The notes: generated by a model not told the origin, from the letters alone. A stretch of DNA of 64,000 nt from Leptolyngbya sp. NIES-3755 (GCA_001548435.1 AP017308.1:4721030-4785029); one strand, 5' to 3'; counted from the stretch's first letter, positions 1 through 8,642 are shown. Translations and numbers: made by a program.

Positions 1-1
1 A

Positions 2-805
2 CTCCTTTGGCAGAAACAAGTTCATATCAGTGATCATTTCGCGGGTGTGCTGAAGAAGATGCTGGAAGTCTCAGTTAGACATCGCTTTCAGTCTGCGAAT
101 GAGATTTTACGGGCGCTTGATTTGGAACCGTATCTCGATAGTTTGGCGAACAGCATGAACAGTGTGAATTCGCGATCGACTCCCGCCAAACGCGAACCGG
201 ATTCTCAGCCAAGTTCTCCTGCCGCTCGTGCTGCGATGGCGATTCGGGCAAGAAATACGCGATCGGAATCAACAAATTTACAAACTGGGGTGGCTCGGAG
301 TCGAGTCATGGCAGCAAAACCGCGGGATTCTGGAGGAACGAGCGGAACAACGGGAAGTAAATCTCAGAATGAACCGAAATTAGATGCGGTGACTCTGGTG
401 AATCTTTATGCCAAAGGAAAACGCGATTTTGCGTCTCATGATCTCTCAGCGCTAGTTGCTCCAAAAATTAATCTGTCTGGTGCAGTCTTCCATCAATCGA
501 ATCTGAAGCAGATTAATTTACAGGGAGCCAATTTATTTAATGCAGATTTTGGACGGGCAAGTCTGAATCGGGCGAATTTACGAGATACAAATTTGGCACA
601 AGCTTATTTAAGTAATGCAGATTTAGAAGGGGCAGATTTACGCGGATCTGATTTAACCCAGGCTTATTTATTGAACGCAAACTTACGGGGAGCGAATCTC
701 TGTGGAGCAAATCTGACAGGAGCGAAACTGACCGAAGAGCAATTAGCGACCGCGAAAACAAATTGGTTAACGGTGAAACCGAACGGAAAACGCGGAATTT
801 TGTAG
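2..805 (+). CDS. Serine/threonine protein kinase with pentapeptide repeats, 3' part only
   Basis: The reading frame is open from the first bases of the window, so the gene begins outside it and only the C-terminal part is seen. The first 45 or so residues look like the end of a Hanks-type kinase domain: a Trp, then an alpha-helical stretch ending in a KKML motif and RHRFQSANEIL, the usual last conserved block. A low-complexity Ser/Thr/Arg-rich linker of about 100 residues follows, then roughly 18 pentapeptide units of the A(D/N)LXX type over the last 90 residues. This architecture is known in cyanobacterial kinases such as SpkB. A GTG at 47 opens a shorter ORF but is internal to the kinase fold and is not the start. 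Kinase substrates cannot be inferred. Confidence 0.85.
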   Translation, partial: LLWQKQVHISDHFAGVLKKMLEVSVRHRFQSANEILRALDLEPYLDSLANSMNSVNSRSTPAKREPDSQPSSPAARAAMAIRARNTRSESTNLQTGVARSRVMAAKPRDSGGTSGTTGSKSQNEPKLDAVTLVNLYAKGKRDFASHDLSALVAPKINLSGAVFHQSNLKQINLQGANLFNADFGRASLNRANLRDTNLAQAYLSNADLEGADLRGSDLTQAYLLNANLRGANLCGANLTGAKLTEEQLATAKTNWLTVKPNGKRGIL

Positions 806-814
806 CCAGGTCGC

Positions 815-820
815 TATGAT
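815..820 (+). promoter_or_regulatory. Candidate -10 element (TATGAT)
   Basis: A TATGAT hexamer lies 24 bases before the ATG at 845. No matching -35 box is visible at the usual spacing. Cyanobacteria often use promoters with a -10 element only. This is pattern matching and no more. Confidence 0.25.
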
Positions 821-844
821 TAGAAAAATTCCCGATCGCGCTTT

Positions 845-1183
845 ATGTTAATCGCCGTTGTCGTTCTAAATCTCGCCCTCGCCTCTTATGTGTTTTATCT
901 CACCTGGCAAATGTGGAACCTGAGACGGACGTTCTCTCAAGCCGCAGATGCTCTGATATTGGCTGAACGAAATACTCATAATGTCTTGAACGGCGCACCT
1001 GAAGAAATCGATCGTAAAGGAACTGGGATTCGGCAATTTCATCAAAACTACCGCGCCTTAGAACCGAAATTGCAGCAGGCACAGAAGGCACTCGCACTGA
1101 TTGGAATGGGACGATCGCTGATGTTGAACCCTCGATTGAGCCAAGGTTTAAGAAAATCTGCTACAAAACGAATGAACCGCTAG
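845..1183 (+). CDS. Small single-pass membrane protein, function unknown
   Basis: 112 residues. Residues 1-22 form one hydrophobic segment, followed by a basic, helical soluble part rich in Gln, Ala and Arg. No family motif is recognised. The gene lies 39 bp after the kinase stop and upstream of YtxH and DUF948 proteins in the same direction, so it may belong to a set of small envelope or thylakoid membrane proteins. A TATGAT hexamer at 815-820 could be a -10 element for this gene. The start is the first ATG of the frame. Confidence 0.6.
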   Translation: MLIAVVVLNLALASYVFYLTWQMWNLRRTFSQAADALILAERNTHNVLNGAPEEIDRKGTGIRQFHQNYRALEPKLQQAQKALALIGMGRSLMLNPRLSQGLRKSATKRMNR

Positions 1184-1260
1184 ATCCGTCTTTCGTCTGG
1201 CAGAATGGTGATACGGTTCGCACAGTCGATCCATTATTGTTGAGAAAACCATCGAACATT

Positions 1261-1608
1261 ATGTCTAATCGATCCGGATCATTTTTAGGCGGCATGATTG
1301 TCGGAGCGGCGATGGGCACGATCGCGGGATTGCTAATTGCACCACGAGCAGGACGGGAAACGCGACAGTTGATCAAAAAATCAGCGGATGCGCTCCCTGA
1401 ACTTGCGGAAGATTTATCCACCAGTGTCCAACTTCAGGCAGATCGCTTCTCCGAGTCTGCTCTGCGAAACTGGGAAGGAACCCTTGGAAGACTCAAAGAA
1501 GCAATTTCCGCAGGTCTCGAAGCGACTCAACGCGAACATCAACTTTTGAGCCGAGATTCCGAATCTGGGGTTGATCCAAAATCTCCCGTCCGCGATCGTT
1601 TGCGATAG
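1261..1608 (+). CDS. YtxH domain-containing protein
   Basis: 115 residues from the ATG at 1261. A longer frame opens with TTG at 1237, but the ATG gives the canonical YtxH start, a Ser/Asn/Arg-rich head followed by a Gly/Ala-rich membrane segment (about residues 8-26, GGMIVGAAMGTIAGLLIAP). The typical PRAGRETR motif follows immediately. The rest is an amphipathic helical region expected to face the cytoplasm or a membrane surface. YtxH proteins are small general-stress or envelope-associated proteins of unknown biochemical role. The next gene encodes a DUF948 protein, a common partner of YtxH. Confidence 0.75.
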   Translation: MSNRSGSFLGGMIVGAAMGTIAGLLIAPRAGRETRQLIKKSADALPELAEDLSTSVQLQADRFSESALRNWEGTLGRLKEAISAGLEATQREHQLLSRDSESGVDPKSPVRDRLR

Positions 1609-1615
1609 GTGAAGT

Positions 1616-2188
1616 GTGGCTGATCCAATTTTCTGGCTAGGTTTATCGATTCTATTGGTGGCGATCAGTTTGACCGCACTGTTGACTGTGGCGATTCCGG
1701 CGTTTAATGAGATGGGGCGGGCGGCTCGCAGTGCGGAAAAATTATTCGATACGCTGAATCGAGAATTGCCACCGACCTTAGAAGCCTTGCGATTAACTGG
1801 ATTGGAAGTGACGGATCTAACCGATGACATGACTCAGGGCGTTCAGAGTGCAACGCAGGTCGTGAAACAAGTGGATGAAAGTATTTCAGGTGTAAAACAA
1901 CAGGTTCAGAAAGCTCAAACAACCAGCCGAAGTGTGTTTGCGGGAATGAAAGCTGCATGGCGAACCTTTTCACAGCCGAATCGATCGCGTCGATCGACGC
2001 GCATGACCTCAAATTCTGAGCGACAAACCTTTTTTCGTGATGATGTGTATGCTGTCGATCGCAACGGTGATCATCATGATGAGGCTGAATCTGTTTTAGA
2101 AGTGCATTATGAGCGGGAAACGATCGACGAACGGATCGTAAAACCGCCTGAATCACCGCGTCAAAGTGTCCGAAGCGATCAAGAATAG
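1616..2188 (+). CDS. DUF948 domain-containing membrane protein
   Basis: 190 residues. An N-terminal transmembrane helix (about residues 5-29) is followed by a long coiled-coil-like region up to about residue 110, then a disordered, charged tail rich in Arg, His, Asp and Glu. The helix-plus-coil pattern with Leu/Val/Thr heptads is that of DUF948 proteins. The start is GTG at 1616 with AGGTGA a few bases upstream, only 7 bp after the YtxH gene, so the two are probably cotranscribed. The 40-residue tail is probably variable. No function is established for the family. Confidence 0.7.
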   Translation: MADPIFWLGLSILLVAISLTALLTVAIPAFNEMGRAARSAEKLFDTLNRELPPTLEALRLTGLEVTDLTDDMTQGVQSATQVVKQVDESISGVKQQVQKAQTTSRSVFAGMKAAWRTFSQPNRSRRSTRMTSNSERQTFFRDDVYAVDRNGDHHDEAESVLEVHYERETIDERIVKPPESPRQSVRSDQE

Positions 2189-2302
2189 CAGCGCGGATCT
2201 CCGAACTATATTAGAATTAGTTAAACAAATGTAAACAAAAATGAACGTTAATCATTTAGCGTTTCATTTACGATCGCTTTTATGTTCTTTAGGAAACCAC
2301 CC

Positions 2303-3106
2303 ATGCAGACTCTTCGAGTACGCCGTCTACTGAGAGGGTTGATGGCTCTGATTGTTGTCGTTTCGGTTTGGACGATCGCGCCTGCGGCTCAGGCTTATAA
2401 CAATCCTGATCTTTTGCCTGATCACCCCACGAACGTGATTGATCTCGCCAATGAATTAACGGCGATTCAGGAAGATAAACTTTCAGAGGACTTAACCCAG
2501 TTCGAGGAAGAAACGGGTTGGAAATTGCGGGTGCTGACTCAGAACGATCGCACTCCTGGAACAGCGGTAAAAGGGTTCTGGGGATTAGACGATAAGAGCG
2601 TTCTGCTGGTGGCTGATCCCCGTGGTGGAAATCTGCTTAATTTCAGCGTAGGAGATGAATTCTACCCGTTGCTGTCTCGGACCTTCTGGATCGAACTTCA
2701 GACCCGATTTGGAAATCAATTTTTTGTGAGAGAGAATGGTGGGGATCAAGCGATTATCCAAGCGTTGGAATCGGTAAAAGGCTGTTTGCGGCAAGGCGGG
2801 TGTAGTGTCGTTCCAGGATTGCCGCGTGAGCAGTGGTTATTGACGCTGGTGACTTCGACGGTCGGTGGATTGGTCTTTGGATTTGCGGCGCAGCCTCGGA
2901 AAGAAGGGCAAATCTTTGCTTGGCAGTGGGCGTTGATCTTTTCGCCGCTGTGGGGGATTTTGTTCTTGGCGTTTGGAGTGGGTCCAGTAGTGACACGAAC
3001 TTCTGAATGGTTGCCGCTGTTTCGGAACGTGGCAGGATTCGCGATCGGTGCTCTAGCTGCATTCTTGGTTCCATCGTTTGCTCGATCGTCTACTTCTGAA
3101 ACTTAG
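2303..3106 (+). CDS. TPM domain protein, Psb32-like
   Basis: 267 residues from ATG 2303, which is preceded by AGGAAACC; an in-frame ATG at 2282 would add seven residues in front of the signal peptide. Residues 1-31 are a Sec signal peptide ending AQA. The TPM domain follows (about 40-175: the LLPDHPTNVIDLANELT block, then the LLVADPRGG core). Two hydrophobic segments lie near residues 190-210 and 215-240, with a third at the C-terminus. Cyanobacterial and plant TPM proteins of this kind (Psb32/TLP18.3) sit on the lumenal side of thylakoids and take part in photosystem II repair. Assignment to Psb32 rests on domain and topology only. Confidence 0.7.
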   Translation: MQTLRVRRLLRGLMALIVVVSVWTIAPAAQAYNNPDLLPDHPTNVIDLANELTAIQEDKLSEDLTQFEEETGWKLRVLTQNDRTPGTAVKGFWGLDDKSVLLVADPRGGNLLNFSVGDEFYPLLSRTFWIELQTRFGNQFFVRENGGDQAIIQALESVKGCLRQGGCSVVPGLPREQWLLTLVTSTVGGLVFGFAAQPRKEGQIFAWQWALIFSPLWGILFLAFGVGPVVTRTSEWLPLFRNVAGFAIGALAAFLVPSFARSSTSET

Positions 3107-3130
3107 TAGAGTCGAATTGAAGTTTGATGA

Positions 3131-3157
3131 GCGTCCAACTTGGGCGCTTTTATTTTG
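3131..3157 (+). terminator. Rho-independent terminator for the TPM gene
   Basis: A stem of seven pairs (3131-3137 with 3143-3149, including one G-T wobble) encloses a five-base loop and is followed by a T-rich run TTTATTTT. It lies 25 bp after the stop codon of the TPM gene and reads in the plus direction. Confidence 0.75.
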
Positions 3158-3200
3158 GGGTTTAAATGTATTATCTGTGCACTGTATCCAGATAAGGCAT

Positions 3201-3227
3201 AAAAAAAACAGCCTATTTTCAAGGCTG
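3201..3227 (-). terminator. Rho-independent terminator for the minus-strand TAXI gene
   Basis: CAGCCT (3209-3214) pairs perfectly with AGGCTG (3222-3227) around a seven-base loop. On the minus strand the stem is followed by eight T (the A run 3201-3208 on the plus strand). It sits about 200 bp beyond the stop of the TAXI-type gene and faces the plus-strand terminator. Confidence 0.7.
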
Positions 3228-3430
3228 CCGAAAACGCTCCGAAGCAAGTCTTTTTATATTGAAACAGATTTTTCTAAAAATGGCTATCACACAATTTAGT
3301 GAGTTTTATGTTCGTAGTTTTCACGGAGAGCACAAGTTATATCGAGAACAATTGGTGAAATTTATAACTTAAGATGTGCTTCAAGGGGTAAGAATCTTCG
3401 ATTTCAAACCGTGAATTCCGCAGAAATGGT

Positions 3431-4957
3431 CTAAGAAACGATCTGCTCTGATTCAGTCGATCGCAATCTCGGAGCCGTTCCTGCCAAAGTCATTACTGAA
3501 AGTAACGTTAACTCCATTAATTCGATGTAAGCCTGGATTTCCACCTGATCGGCAATTAGCATCTCGCGATATTGCTGCTTTAGATAAGTCAATTTCTCTA
3601 GTGCTGCTTGTGGATCAATCTGGAGCGAGGCTTGCCAATCATCCAAAATTAGAAGTGTATCTAGAACGAACTGTTTACGCTGTTGCTCCAAGATATTACG
3701 ACATTGTTCAGCAAACGTCTGAGTTTTGTGCTGGACTTGCTCATACACATCAGACGTAATTGAACCTTCAATGAACATGAGGCGATGTTCTTGGCTGAGA
3801 TCTTCAATACCCAGGAGCGCTTGTTGGGCATTGTGTGGAAGAAGCAGCTTGAGTTCGTTAATGCGAGTGACCGTTGCCGCTAAAAGTTTTTTACAACGAT
3901 CGCGTTTCCAACGTTGAATAATTAAGCCGATCGTACTTGTGCCCAATAAAATCACGATTCCGGCTTGCAGATCATTGTTCGCTTCGATGTAACGCAACCA
4001 GGCATTACGCGGGTCAGCATTTTGGGCGTAAACATCCTGAGCACCGGGATGAATGTAGAGCAAGTTTTTTTGTAAGAGCGATCGCGCTTCTCCGGTTTGT
4101 AGTTCAGGATAAAAGAGCGAAAACCGCCGAGAGTTATACAAAATTGACCAAGTAACTAAACCGACCGTTTCATCATTCACATCCGGGCGAGTGATCAGAA
4201 CCGTTGCCGTTGCCAGCGTGGAAATATCTCGATCGGGAATGGTCGGACGCGGATTGTAGATGCCTTGCGGAATGGTCACCGACTGATATGCACCGGGATC
4301 ACGATTGATTAGATAGTTGATCAACTCAGGCTCGATCGGCACAAATTGTAGAGATGGATTGGCGATGAGTTGCTGCCTTAGCAGTTCACTTGCGCCCGTC
4401 GTTCCAACATAGATCGTGGCATCGAGTTGACGAGTGCTCAATCTACGAAACGTTTCTTGAAAGGTAGAACTATCTTCTTGAAACTTGAGATTGAATGCTT
4501 TGCTGAGATATTCCGAAGTGAACCGAATGCCGCTACCAGGCGCACCGACTCCCACTCGTTTGCGGTTGAGATCAGACAGCGATCGAACTTTTGCCTCTCT
4601 GGTTGCAATGATATGAATCGGTTCGTTTGCGAGAATTGCCACCGCTTGCACTTTCCCTTCCCGCATGGCATCGTTCACCACATCAAGTTGCACCAGTGCA
4701 AAATCAACTTGTCGATCGAGCAATCGTTTTAAGTTCTCGATCGACCCTTGAGAGGCACGATTTTCAACCGTTAAATCGCCTGTCCGAGAAACAGCCGAAC
4801 TGAGTTGACCCGCTAAGCGACTGTAATATCCTTGGGGTGTTCCACTAGAGAGCGCGATCGGTTTTGGCGATCGACGGCATCCGCTGGTGAATAACGCTAC
4901 ACCCACCACGCAACCGAACGCTAATTTGAATAGAGACAGACGCAATTTCAGCATCAT
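3431..4957 (-). CDS. TAXI-family solute-binding lipoprotein with C-terminal membrane and helical extension
   Basis: 508 residues. A signal peptide ends in a lipobox with Cys27 (FTSGC). Residues about 35-300 match the TAXI branch of TRAP-type periplasmic binding proteins: SSGTPQGYYSRLA, then a block with VQLDVVNDA, then the RVGVGAPGSGIR phosphate-like loop. Beyond about residue 320 come a clear transmembrane helix (AGIVILLGTSTIGLIIQRW) and some 150 residues of helical, probably cytoplasmic sequence. Ordinary TAXI proteins are about 320-350 residues and free in the periplasm. No TRAP permease gene is next to it, so transport may not be its role; a tethered ligand sensor is possible but inferred. 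It follows the 4981-5697 gene by 23 bp. Confidence 0.75.
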   Translation of the reverse strand: MMLKLRLSLFKLAFGCVVGVALFTSGCRRSPKPIALSSGTPQGYYSRLAGQLSSAVSRTGDLTVENRASQGSIENLKRLLDRQVDFALVQLDVVNDAMREGKVQAVAILANEPIHIIATREAKVRSLSDLNRKRVGVGAPGSGIRFTSEYLSKAFNLKFQEDSSTFQETFRRLSTRQLDATIYVGTTGASELLRQQLIANPSLQFVPIEPELINYLINRDPGAYQSVTIPQGIYNPRPTIPDRDISTLATATVLITRPDVNDETVGLVTWSILYNSRRFSLFYPELQTGEARSLLQKNLLYIHPGAQDVYAQNADPRNAWLRYIEANNDLQAGIVILLGTSTIGLIIQRWKRDRCKKLLAATVTRINELKLLLPHNAQQALLGIEDLSQEHRLMFIEGSITSDVYEQVQHKTQTFAEQCRNILEQQRKQFVLDTLLILDDWQASLQIDPQAALEKLTYLKQQYREMLIADQVEIQAYIELMELTLLSVMTLAGTAPRLRSTESEQIVS

Positions 4958-4980
4958 GATCGATCGGAGACAGAGTTCTT

Positions 4981-5697
4981 CTAATGATCTCTGGATTTCG
5001 TGGCTTTAGGGAAGACTGTGACAACTTTTTTACCGAAAAAATCCGGTTGTAAATGTTTTGCGGCTCGTTTTCCGGTCAATTTGGCTTTTCGGAGCGCAAG
5101 ATTGAGCGTTAGAAGCGTTCTGAGCAGTCGGGAATCTTGGCGAAGCAGAACTGAACAACTGGGAGACTGTAAGTTCACCCAAACGACGAGACGAGTCGGT
5201 GAAAGGCTGACTACGAGTGGGACTTTAGCTTCCGAAAGTGCCCAAGCCATTTGATAAGTGTGAAGTCGATGATTCACATCAAATTGATAAACCGCAGCAT
5301 AAAGCGTGTTACCGAATCGAATCCCTTCGCGAACTTTGTTGTCGTGAAAAAAGCGGAAGATATGGATCGAGGATTCTTGAATCATCTGGGGTAGCTGAGT
5401 AGATGGAACGGCGTTGAGTTGGAAGCCCAGAGTTTGAAAAATCCGACGTTTGATTTCTGCGATCGCGCTTGAATTGGTGGGACTGGATTCGAGTTGCTGA
5501 TAGAGCTTGGTTAAGAGTTCCAGTTCTTGGAGTTGAAAACTTTGGTTAGTGGAGACGAACTGATACAAGAGGCGATCGATCTGGTCATCGCTGGGTCCTG
5601 ATGGATTGGATGCAGCTAAAAAAAGAGCATCGAGGTTCTCAAAATTCTGCTTCAAGAGTTTGCGGATACAGTATTGCGCGATCGGAGAAAGAGGCAT
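4981..5697 (-). CDS. Conserved-looking protein of unknown function
   Basis: 238 residues, no signal peptide or membrane segment. The N-terminal half is helical and Leu/Gln/Asn-rich. The C-terminal half (from about residue 115) is more beta-like, with a mixed hydrophobic pattern and a basic tail rich in Lys and Arg. I do not recognise a family. It is the first gene of a two-gene minus-strand unit with the TAXI-type lipoprotein, only 23 bp apart, so the two may work together. Codon use looks like that of its neighbours. Confidence 0.6.
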   Translation of the reverse strand: MPLSPIAQYCIRKLLKQNFENLDALFLAASNPSGPSDDQIDRLLYQFVSTNQSFQLQELELLTKLYQQLESSPTNSSAIAEIKRRIFQTLGFQLNAVPSTQLPQMIQESSIHIFRFFHDNKVREGIRFGNTLYAAVYQFDVNHRLHTYQMAWALSEAKVPLVVSLSPTRLVVWVNLQSPSCSVLLRQDSRLLRTLLTLNLALRKAKLTGKRAAKHLQPDFFGKKVVTVFPKATKSRDH

Positions 5698-6369
5698 AAC
5701 CGAAACCTAAGCAATTCAGGCAAGTTCTGATTCAGAATGCCCATGCTAAATTCAGGAATCGCTGATTATTATTTCCCTTTTAGGATTTAGTAGCACTTTT
5801 ATCAAGTCATAAAATTTAACTTGATTTTGATTAATCGATTAATTTAATTAATGAATGAAAAGCAGGAAATGAACTGCAAATACGTGGAATTCACTTTCTC
5901 ATGTACGGAGTGACTGTTACTTGAATTGTCATATACGGATGAGACTAAATGTATCTTTGAAATCCTCGTATTTGTTCTTTGAATTGAGCGTTTTTGGCGA
6001 AATACAACTTTCAATAGAAAAGCGATCGTGAACAAGAATCAGCCTTCTAGCTGAGCGCTATCGATTTGATTGTTGATCTAGTTTTCAGAAGTCAGAGCAA
6101 AATCGTCATTTTTTTGATACTTAGATGATTGTGCAATGCGAATACAACGCGATCGTAGTTCTCAGCAGAATTTTAAGCGTGGCATCCTGAATACAAAGTA
6201 TTTCTTTTCGATCCGGAATATTTGTTGAAGATTGAATCAGGCTGGAAAAGACGCTGACTTGACTTTAGAAAATGAATCCGTTTAGGTAATAGATATTCTG
6301 GCAATCGTGTGTGGTTAGATTTGGTTTTGTCGTGTGTTCGTTGCTTTGATTTGACGTGAGTTTTACAGT
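5698..6369. other. Long AT-rich divergent intergenic region
   Basis: About 670 bp separate the minus-strand pair ending at 5697 from the first gene of the polysaccharide cluster at 6370. Bases 5760-6000 are clearly AT-rich (for example TTAATCGATTAATTTAATTAA at 5830-5850). I see no convincing ORF, hairpin terminator or RNA gene. Its size and composition fit a divergent regulatory region for the polysaccharide cluster, which is inference. A 180-codon minus frame from 6715 overlaps the glycosyltransferase gene and looks spurious. Confidence 0.5.
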
Positions 6370-7473
6370 ATGTCAACTTTGGCGATTTTTGCTCCGAATC
6401 TGCATGGTGGCGGTGCAGAGCGGGCGATGGTGAATCTGGCGCGGGGTTTCTCGGAACAAGGCGTGTCAGTCGATTTGGTGTTGGTGAAGGCGGAAGGGGC
6501 TTATCTTGGTCAAGTACCGCCAAATGTTCGTGTGGTGAATTTGAATCATCAACGTGTGTTAGCGAGTTTGTTTGATTTGGCGCGGTACTTGCAGCGAGAA
6601 CGTCCTCAAGTCTTGCTCTCAACGTTGCCTGAACCTGGAATTGCAGCGGTTTGGACAAGGTTGATTTCTGGAGTTTCAACTCGTGTGGTGGTGAATGTGC
6701 AGAACAACACCTCACAGGAAACGCAGAATGGAACGGGATTGGCAGCGCGATTGATGCCGCGATTGATTCAATGGTTTTTTCCTTGGGCGGATGCGATCGT
6801 GACGGTCTCGAAAGGAGTGGCGGATGATTTGCGGCAGATTGGATTACCAGAGTCGAACATTCGAGTGATTCATAATCCGGTTGTTACTCCGGAATTGATT
6901 GCGCGATCGCAAGAACCTGTCGATCATCCTTGGTTTGCGAATGGGGAACCTCCCGTGATCATTGCAGTGGGACGATTGACGAAACAGAAAGATTTTCCAA
7001 CTTTGTTAAAGGCATTCGCTCAAGTGCGAAAGGTACGAACTGCAAGACTGATGATTTTGGGAGAAGGTGACGATCGAGCCGCATTAGAAGCCTTAGTTCA
7101 AGAGCTAGAAATTGCTGATTCTGTCGCACTTCCAGGCTTTGTGTCCAATCCGTTTGCTTATCTATCAAAATCAGCGGTGTTTGTCTTGTCTTCATTGTTT
7201 GAAGGTTTACCAACGGTGTTGATTGAAGCGATGGCAGTTGGAACTTCAGTGGTCGCAACGGACTGTAAGAGTGGTCCAATGGAAATTTTGGACAATGGAA
7301 GGTACGGGAAGCTGACACAGGTTGGAGAGATTGATGGATTGGCGAAAGCGATCGTAGAAATCTTAGATCATCCGACTGATTCGACTCTGTTACAGCAACG
7401 CGCCAAGGAGTACTCGCTGGAAAAATCATTGCAAGACTATTCAGAATTGTTTGCGCTCTCTCAGAATGGGTGA
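6370..7473 (+). CDS. Glycosyltransferase family 4 (GT-B fold)
   Basis: 367 residues. The N-terminal Rossmann domain opens with FAPNLHGGGAERAMVNLA, the Gly-rich acceptor loop of GT4 enzymes. The C-terminal donor domain begins near residue 195 with VGRLTKQKDFPTLLKAF and carries the retaining-GT signature SLFEGLPTVLIEAMAVG with the Glu pair near residues 279-287. Such enzymes transfer a sugar from a nucleotide donor to a growing lipid-linked glycan at the inner face of the cytoplasmic membrane. It is the first gene of the polysaccharide cluster and is followed after 26 bp by a GH5 glycanase. Donor and acceptor cannot be read from sequence. Confidence 0.9.
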   Translation: MSTLAIFAPNLHGGGAERAMVNLARGFSEQGVSVDLVLVKAEGAYLGQVPPNVRVVNLNHQRVLASLFDLARYLQRERPQVLLSTLPEPGIAAVWTRLISGVSTRVVVNVQNNTSQETQNGTGLAARLMPRLIQWFFPWADAIVTVSKGVADDLRQIGLPESNIRVIHNPVVTPELIARSQEPVDHPWFANGEPPVIIAVGRLTKQKDFPTLLKAFAQVRKVRTARLMILGEGDDRAALEALVQELEIADSVALPGFVSNPFAYLSKSAVFVLSSLFEGLPTVLIEAMAVGTSVVATDCKSGPMEILDNGRYGKLTQVGEIDGLAKAIVEILDHPTDSTLLQQRAKEYSLEKSLQDYSELFALSQNG

Positions 7474-7499
7474 ATTGCTCAGTGACTTAGGTTTAAAAA

Positions 7500-8642
7500 A
7501 TGATCTTTAGCAAAAGAGTTCTATTCCGGATTCTGATTGTTCTTGCCTTTGTAATGTCACTCGGTTGGGGCTTCTATCAGTCTGAATTGAACTATCCTGC
7601 AAATGCAGCAGTGCAATCGATTCCAGCATTAGCACGTGGGATTGGATTGTCCTGTTGGTTGTCGATGCCCCCCGATCGAGATTTTTCCAAAGAGCATCTT
7701 GATAGTTGGGTGACAGAAAAAGACTTTAAACGATTCGCAGATTGGGGATTGACCCATGTTCGACTTCCGATCGAGCCTGAGTTTCTTCAGTTCAATAGTG
7801 CACGATCGGAGCTAATAGCGGAACATATTGCTTATGTCGATCGAGCCATCGAATGGTCAAAGAAACACAATCTTGCCATCATTCTCGATATTCATCCATT
7901 GCTGCCGATGGATTTGAAAGCGGGGATCAAATCGGATGACTACGATCGCTTAAAGCAGCTTTGGATTGCTCTAGCAAAACGCTATCGAACTCAATCCGAT
8001 CGAGTGTTCTATGAACTATTAAACGAGCCGCAAATGGAGCAGGTTGATATCTGGAGAAGCATTGCTCAAGGGTTAGTCGATCAGATTCGCACGATTGATA
8101 CCACCCATCGCATTATTGTTTCTGGACATCATGCGGGAGCGTATGACTACGTGAAAATGACCCCGATCAAAGGTGACAAGCTGATTTACACCTTTCATTT
8201 CTATGAACCGATCGCATTCACGCATCAACGCTCTGGTTGGATTGGAACGCTTGCGAATTTGCGAGATGTGCCTTACCCATTTGATCCACAGCGATTTGCA
8301 GCCGCGAAAGCTCGATCGAGTAAAGATCCTGAAACTGTTCGATTGTTAAATCGCTATGAATCAGAGCAATTTAACAAACAGAAAGTCGAAGAAAAGCTCC
8401 GTCCGGTGTTGAAATTTCGATCGCGCTACAACGTTCCGATCTACTGTGGGGAATTTGGCGCGAATCGAGATGCACCGATGCCCGATTGGGCGAATTGGAA
8501 CCGGGATGTCGTTGAACTGTTGCAGCGCTATCAGTTTGAGTATGCGTTTTGGGAGTATCGTGGGAGCTTCGGATTAATGTCTTTTGATTCGACTGAGATT
8601 AATCCGGCAAAGTTAGATGCCATTGGGTTTCAACGAACCTGA
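7500..8642 (+). CDS. Glycoside hydrolase family 5 (cellulase-like), exported
   Basis: 380 residues. An N-terminal hydrophobic segment (about 8-27) with a basic start and an Ala-rich end is a signal peptide or membrane anchor. The TIM-barrel GH5 fold is supported by ARGIGLSCWLS near the start, THVRLPIEPEF on strand 2, the acid/base motif YELLNEP (Glu near residue 180) and the nucleophile motif YCGEFG (Glu near residue 323). GH5 enzymes cut beta-1,4 and related glucans or mannans. Its place between two glycosyltransferase genes suggests trimming or release of the polymer made by the cluster, as with the cellulase that accompanies bacterial cellulose synthases. Confidence 0.88.
   Translation: MIFSKRVLFRILIVLAFVMSLGWGFYQSELNYPANAAVQSIPALARGIGLSCWLSMPPDRDFSKEHLDSWVTEKDFKRFADWGLTHVRLPIEPEFLQFNSARSELIAEHIAYVDRAIEWSKKHNLAIILDIHPLLPMDLKAGIKSDDYDRLKQLWIALAKRYRTQSDRVFYELLNEPQMEQVDIWRSIAQGLVDQIRTIDTTHRIIVSGHHAGAYDYVKMTPIKGDKLIYTFHFYEPIAFTHQRSGWIGTLANLRDVPYPFDPQRFAAAKARSSKDPETVRLLNRYESEQFNKQKVEEKLRPVLKFRSRYNVPIYCGEFGANRDAPMPDWANWNRDVVELLQRYQFEYAFWEYRGSFGLMSFDSTEINPAKLDAIGFQRT

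Larger units (their letters stand above)
3107..3430. other. Intergenic region between convergent genes, with two terminators
   Basis: This stretch separates the end of the TPM gene from the end of the minus-strand TAXI gene. It holds one hairpin terminator for each direction (annotated separately) and an AT-rich remainder with no supported gene. A 73-residue open frame across 3078-3299 runs through both hairpins and has no family resemblance. Confidence 0.6.

Noticed and set aside
3078-3299. 73-codon plus-strand ORF after the TPM gene
   Set aside because: It runs through two terminator hairpins and starts inside the TPM gene; no motif or ribosome site.
6173-6715. 180-codon minus-strand ORF over the start of the GT4 gene
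   Set aside because: It is antisense to a well-supported glycosyltransferase, is Pro/Ser/His-rich without any family motif, and its start lies inside the gene.
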